This document shows, piece after piece, positions 5,622-7,287 of a DNA stretch of 7,287 bases; within the stretch, counting starts at the first letter, position 1, and every line of letters begins with the position of its first letter. Below the pieces are notes generated by a model. That model was not told the origin of the DNA and did not search any database. It worked only from the letters and a program-made list of their open reading frames with translations. A program made the translations under genes and the position numbers. The stretch spans positions 1 to 7,287 of the forward strand of contig JBAXYJ010000145.1 of the NCBI GenBank assembly GCA_041670885.1, read 5' to 3'. This DNA is from JAJBWD01 sp041670885 (GTDB lineage: Bacteria > Bacillota > Clostridia > Clostridiales > Clostridiaceae).

Positions 5622-5767
5622 TGGATAACCATGAAAGAGCTTTAAAAACTCATAAGGAACTTCAAAGAAGGAAGGAGGAAAAAATGAAAAAGGAAAAGAT
5701 TACTAATAACGGTTACTTTTATGACAGTGTTTTCAGAAGCAAGCACAGAGCAGAGGTGGAAAGATGA
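5621..5767 (+). CDS. Small basic protein, 48 aa (possible internal start giving 27 aa)
   Basis: A GTG start overlaps the preceding stop (TAGTG) and has AGGAGG seven nt upstream. The product is highly charged in its first half (ERALKTHKELQRRKEEK) and ends NNGYFYDSVFRSKHRAEVER. An in-frame ATG at 5684 has its own excellent AAGGAGG, so a 27-aa form starting MKKEKITNNG may be made instead or as well. The stop overlaps the next ATG by four bases. Function unknown. Confidence 0.6.
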   Translation: MDNHERALKTHKELQRRKEEKMKKEKITNNGYFYDSVFRSKHRAEVER

Positions 5768-5928
5768 AGCAACCAGTTCTCTGGAAATATGATTCAGAAT
5801 TAGGAATTGCCTATTTCTGCCCCAACTGCAAGAATTTCATATGTTCCGGACATAACTGCCAGAAATGTGAGCAGGAGCTAGATTGGGATAACAAGGTCCA
5901 GTATAAGGGAAAATTTAAATGGGAATAG
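5764..5928 (+). CDS. Small zinc-ribbon protein, 54 aa
   Basis: The ATG overlaps the previous TGA (ATGA), with AGAGGTGG upstream. The 54-aa product contains C19-PN-C22 and C32-QK-C35 with an extra C27 and H30 between them, a compact zinc-ribbon-like arrangement (FCPNCKNFICSGHNCQKC). The remaining sequence is rich in aromatic and charged residues. Such tiny zinc ribbons are common in phage early operons and probably bind nucleic acid or a host protein; no specific role can be given. Confidence 0.72.
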   Translation: MKQPVLWKYDSELGIAYFCPNCKNFICSGHNCQKCEQELDWDNKVQYKGKFKWE

Positions 5929-5938
5929 GAGGCTAAAC

Positions 5939-6076
5939 ATGGACAAGCTTAAGCAGGAATTAAATGAATTCATAAATCAATATGGTTTGCAGGATCCACG
6001 TACAGTATCAAAATCTCAAGAATTAGATATTCTCATTGTTAAGGAGATGAAAACAGAAAGATGGGAAAGTTTATAA
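5939..6076 (+). CDS. Spo0E-like sporulation regulatory protein, 45 aa
   Basis: A 45-aa protein with the family signature SQELD followed by ILI (residues 26-33), preceded by a helix LKQELNEFINQYGL (4-17). This two-helix hairpin with SQELDxLI is characteristic of Spo0E-family phosphatases (Spo0E, YisI, YnzD), which remove the phosphate from Spo0A~P and so delay sporulation. Many members are about this short. GGAGG lies six nt before the ATG. It overlaps the following LysM gene by 16 bases, implying coupled expression. Carried on a mobile element, it may keep the host in vegetative growth during induction. The family call rests on the motif; activity is inferred. Confidence 0.85.
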   Translation: MDKLKQELNEFINQYGLQDPRTVSKSQELDILIVKEMKTERWESL

Positions 6077-6330
6077 AATCATTGTTAATAATCTTAATTC
6101 TTTCCTTATTTGTTGCGGCCTTTGCTAAGAAGCCTGTATATTACAAGCTTACTGGCTACACAAGATACATAGTCCAGGATGGAGATTCCATGTGGAGCAT
6201 AGCTGATAAATATAGACCAGATGGTATGACTACTAAAAACTTTGTCAATGAACTTCAATTTGTTAACAATTGCAATGAAGTAATCTACTCAGGGAAAGAA
6301 ATTTTGATTCCAAATGAGGTGAAACAATGA
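6061..6330 (+). CDS. Membrane-anchored LysM protein, YneA-like
   Basis: An 89-aa protein with a short basic N-terminus, a hydrophobic segment (about residues 7-22, LLIILILSLFVAAFA) acting as signal anchor, and one extracytoplasmic LysM domain (about 35-85) opening YIVQDGDSMWSIADKY and closing YSGKEILIP. LysM binds peptidoglycan. The layout, one anchor plus one C-terminal LysM and nothing else, is that of YneA, the SOS-induced division suppressor of Bacillus. There is no cell-wall hydrolase domain and no lipobox, so a lysin role is unlikely. The ATG overlaps the Spo0E-like gene and has no good ribosome site at normal spacing; the upstream frame is closed by a TAA at 6040, so it probably depends on coupling. 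Division inhibition is an inference. Confidence 0.85.
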   Translation: MGKFIKSLLIILILSLFVAAFAKKPVYYKLTGYTRYIVQDGDSMWSIADKYRPDGMTTKNFVNELQFVNNCNEVIYSGKEILIPNEVKQ

Positions 6331-6443
6331 AAATCAAGACTAAGAACATACTGCTGAAAGTATTTTACAAAATAATTTATATCATTATTTGTGTACTGGC
6401 TACTGTTTTATTACTACTCTATGGCTCAATGGCAGTGAAATAA
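6327..6443 (+). CDS. Single-span membrane peptide, 38 aa
   Basis: The ATG overlaps the LysM gene stop (ATGA), with GAGGTG six nt upstream. The product has a basic N-terminus (MKIKTKNILLK) and one long hydrophobic helix (about residues 13-34, IIYIIICVLATVLLLLYG), ending MAVK. It is predicted to span the cytoplasmic membrane with its N-terminus inside. Coupling to the LysM gene suggests a partner at the envelope, but it could also be a small toxin-like or holin-like peptide. Function unknown. Confidence 0.7.
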   Translation: MKIKTKNILLKVFYKIIYIIICVLATVLLLLYGSMAVK

Positions 6444-6447
6444 GTAG

Positions 6448-6457
6448 AAGGAGGTGA
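6448..6457 (+). promoter_or_regulatory. Near-perfect ribosome binding site placed before an ACG codon
   Basis: AAGGAGGTGA matches the 16S anti-Shine-Dalgarno end at all ten positions. Counting seven nt on from GGAGG, the start position is ACG at 6462, not ATG. The GTG inside the site would yield only six codons. Confidence 0.7.
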
Positions 6458-6461
6458 GACT

Positions 6462-6575
6462 ACGGAAGAGATAAAAAATAATATTGAGAAAATAGTAAAT
6501 CTATATTTTGAAGGTTATTCAGTAAAGGAGGCCATAGAAAAAATAAGAAAAGAGGAACTAAAAAATAGAGCTTAG
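6462..6575 (+). CDS. Small helical protein, 37 codons, apparently starting at ACG
   Basis: The frame reads ACG then EEIKNNIEKIVNLYFEGYSVKEAIEKIRKEELKNRA, a plausible soluble helical protein with two amphipathic helices. No ATG, GTG or TTG exists between the in-frame TAA of the preceding gene (6441) and the body of the protein. The ACG sits at the ideal distance from a near-perfect ribosome site, so either ACG initiates inefficiently, or an ATG was lost by a single T-to-C change, or the base is a sequencing error. Function unknown. From 6576 to 6644 nothing further is recognised. Confidence 0.55.
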   Translation, partial: TEEIKNNIEKIVNLYFEGYSVKEAIEKIRKEELKNRA

Positions 6576-6644
6576 CAACCTGGCAGTTACATAAGCTCCA
6601 AAGAAAATTTTATCCAAATACATTATATCGTAAGGAGGTATGAA

Positions 6645-6779
6645 GTGGAAGAGAAATATAGAAAAGCTCTGGAAGAAGTACTTATTAATCTTAGATCAAT
6701 AGACATACCCAATGAAGCAGACAGTTATATTGATGATTCTATAAAGATTATAACAGCAGCATTAAAGGAGGAAAAATAG
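6645..6779 (+). CDS. Small acidic protein, 44 aa, unknown
   Basis: A GTG start with TAAGGAGG six nt upstream. An overlapping ATG at 6640 is in another frame and too close to the ribosome site. The product (MEEKYRKALEEVLINLRS...IITAALKEEK) is acidic and helical, with IDIPNEADSYIDDSIKII in the second half. The pattern resembles many tiny phage early proteins; no family is recognised. Confidence 0.65.
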   Translation: MEEKYRKALEEVLINLRSIDIPNEADSYIDDSIKIITAALKEEK

Positions 6780-6791
6780 GAGGACAAGCAA

Positions 6792-7043
6792 TTGGCAAAG
6801 AAGGTAGCTCTGATTAAATTCAGAGGGTATTTAGACTATATGGAATATTCATATTTCACAGATATAGAAGATCTAAAGGAAAATGATGTAGTTGTAGTTC
6901 CAACTAACGGCTCATATTCAATAGGTTATTTTTCAAGGTATACAACTAATAAGCAGCATACCAGGAATGCATCTAAGTGGATTGTTGAAAAAGTAGATAT
7001 AGCTGCATATGAAACAAAATTATTTTTAGGAGGTTTTGATTAA
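6792..7043 (+). CDS. Unknown 83-aa phage protein, first of a tandem paralogous pair
   Basis: A TTG start preceded by AGGAGG at eight nt. The sequence alternates short beta-strand-like stretches: VALIKFRGY, YSYFTDIEDL (19-28), DVVVVPT (32-38), YSIGYF, and WIVEKVD (63-69). This suggests a small beta-barrel resembling modules that bind nucleic acid or protein. It shares YSYFTDIEDL, DVVVV and WIV-KVD blocks in the same order with the next gene, so the two arose by duplication. Its TAA overlaps the next ATG by one base. No function is known to me. Confidence 0.78.
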   Translation: MAKKVALIKFRGYLDYMEYSYFTDIEDLKENDVVVVPTNGSYSIGYFSRYTTNKQHTRNASKWIVEKVDIAAYETKLFLGGFD

Positions 7044-7287
7044 TGAAAATAGCACAGGTATGCTTCCCATTAGAAAGAAGTAAGGAAATGGGAGATAAAA
7101 AATACAGTTACTTTACAGATATTGAAGATTTGGATTGGGAGGATGTAGTAGTCGTAGAGACAAGGTATGGTTTAAAAACTGCGGTCTTTATGAATTACTT
7201 AGAAGATAATGAACCAGCAGCAGAAAAAGCAAGTGCTTGGATAGTTCAAAAAGTTGATACTTCAGAACTAGAAAGTAAAAAAGTAAA
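7043..7287 (+). CDS. Unknown phage protein, second paralogue, cut by the window end
   Basis: Starts at ATG overlapping the previous TAA, with AGGAGG nine nt upstream. Eighty-one complete codons are present and the frame is still open at the edge. YSYFTDIEDL (21-30), DVVVV (34-38) and WIVQKVD (66-72) repeat the blocks of the upstream gene, while the segments between them have diverged (for example NGSYSIGYF versus RYGLKTAVF). Both copies keep the same spacing, so both are probably folded and functional. Role unknown. Confidence 0.78.
   Translation, partial: MKIAQVCFPLERSKEMGDKKYSYFTDIEDLDWEDVVVVETRYGLKTAVFMNYLEDNEPAAEKASAWIVQKVDTSELESKKV

Noticed and set aside
6061..6330. LysM protein as an endolysin or spore-coat protein
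   Set aside because: No hydrolase domain is present, and the gene lies in the early control region rather than a lysis cassette.
6455..6475. GTG-initiated six-codon peptide overlapping the strong ribosome site
   Set aside because: The GTG is part of the Shine-Dalgarno sequence itself, leaving no spacing, and the peptide is too short to support.
6640..6702. ATG-initiated 20-codon frame at 6640
   Set aside because: It starts one base after GGAGG, too close for initiation; the GTG at 6645 is correctly spaced and opens a longer frame.

Overview
The window is AT-rich, with strong AAGGAGG-type ribosome binding sites and clear consensus promoters. The serS / two tRNA-Ser arrangement and a Spo0E-family protein point to a low-GC, spore-forming Firmicute, most likely a Clostridium relative. 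It covers a junction: chromosome on the left (1 to about 1000) and the left end of an integrated mobile element (about 1000 to 7287, continuing past the window). The element is most likely a temperate phage; an integrative conjugative element cannot be excluded because no structural, packaging or conjugation gene is visible.

Chromosome side. The 3' part of serS (seryl-tRNA synthetase) is followed by a hairpin. A perfect TTGACA-17-TATAAT promoter then drives two serine tRNA genes, anticodons UGA and GCU, both with encoded CCA and both ending before a good intrinsic terminator. The element starts right after tRNA-Ser(GCU), whose 3' end is the probable attachment site.

Lysogeny module (1109-3485). 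On the minus strand lie a tyrosine integrase, an ImmA/IrrE-type metalloprotease and an XRE-family repressor. The rightward early operon starts with a Cro-like protein. The 219-bp divergent control region holds six 15-bp operators of the form TAAACnnnnAGTTTA, placed almost symmetrically over a perfect leftward promoter and weaker rightward ones. A 14-bp perfect palindrome fitting a Gram-positive LexA (SOS) box sits just upstream of the integrase. The likely circuit is: repressor bound in the lysogen, ImmA cleaving it on DNA damage, and the integrase also released by LexA.

Early rightward operon (3483-7287). After cro come an excisionase-like gene, a 294-aa protein with a cysteine-rich insertion, an unknown 131-aa protein, and then a run of very small tightly packed genes. 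Several of these are below 60 aa and easily missed: a 44-aa protein, an 82-aa HTH protein, a 48-aa (or 27-aa) protein, a 54-aa zinc ribbon, a 45-aa Spo0E-like protein with the SQELD motif, a membrane-anchored LysM protein resembling the division inhibitor YneA, a 38-aa single-span membrane peptide, a 37-codon frame whose only well-placed start is ACG, a 44-aa protein, and two tandem paralogues of an unknown family, the second cut by the window end.

The most interesting idea is that this strip is a host-takeover cassette. A Spo0E-like phosphatase to hold off sporulation lies next to, and overlaps, a YneA-like protein that could hold off division. Family assignments come from motif recognition only; no database search was possible.
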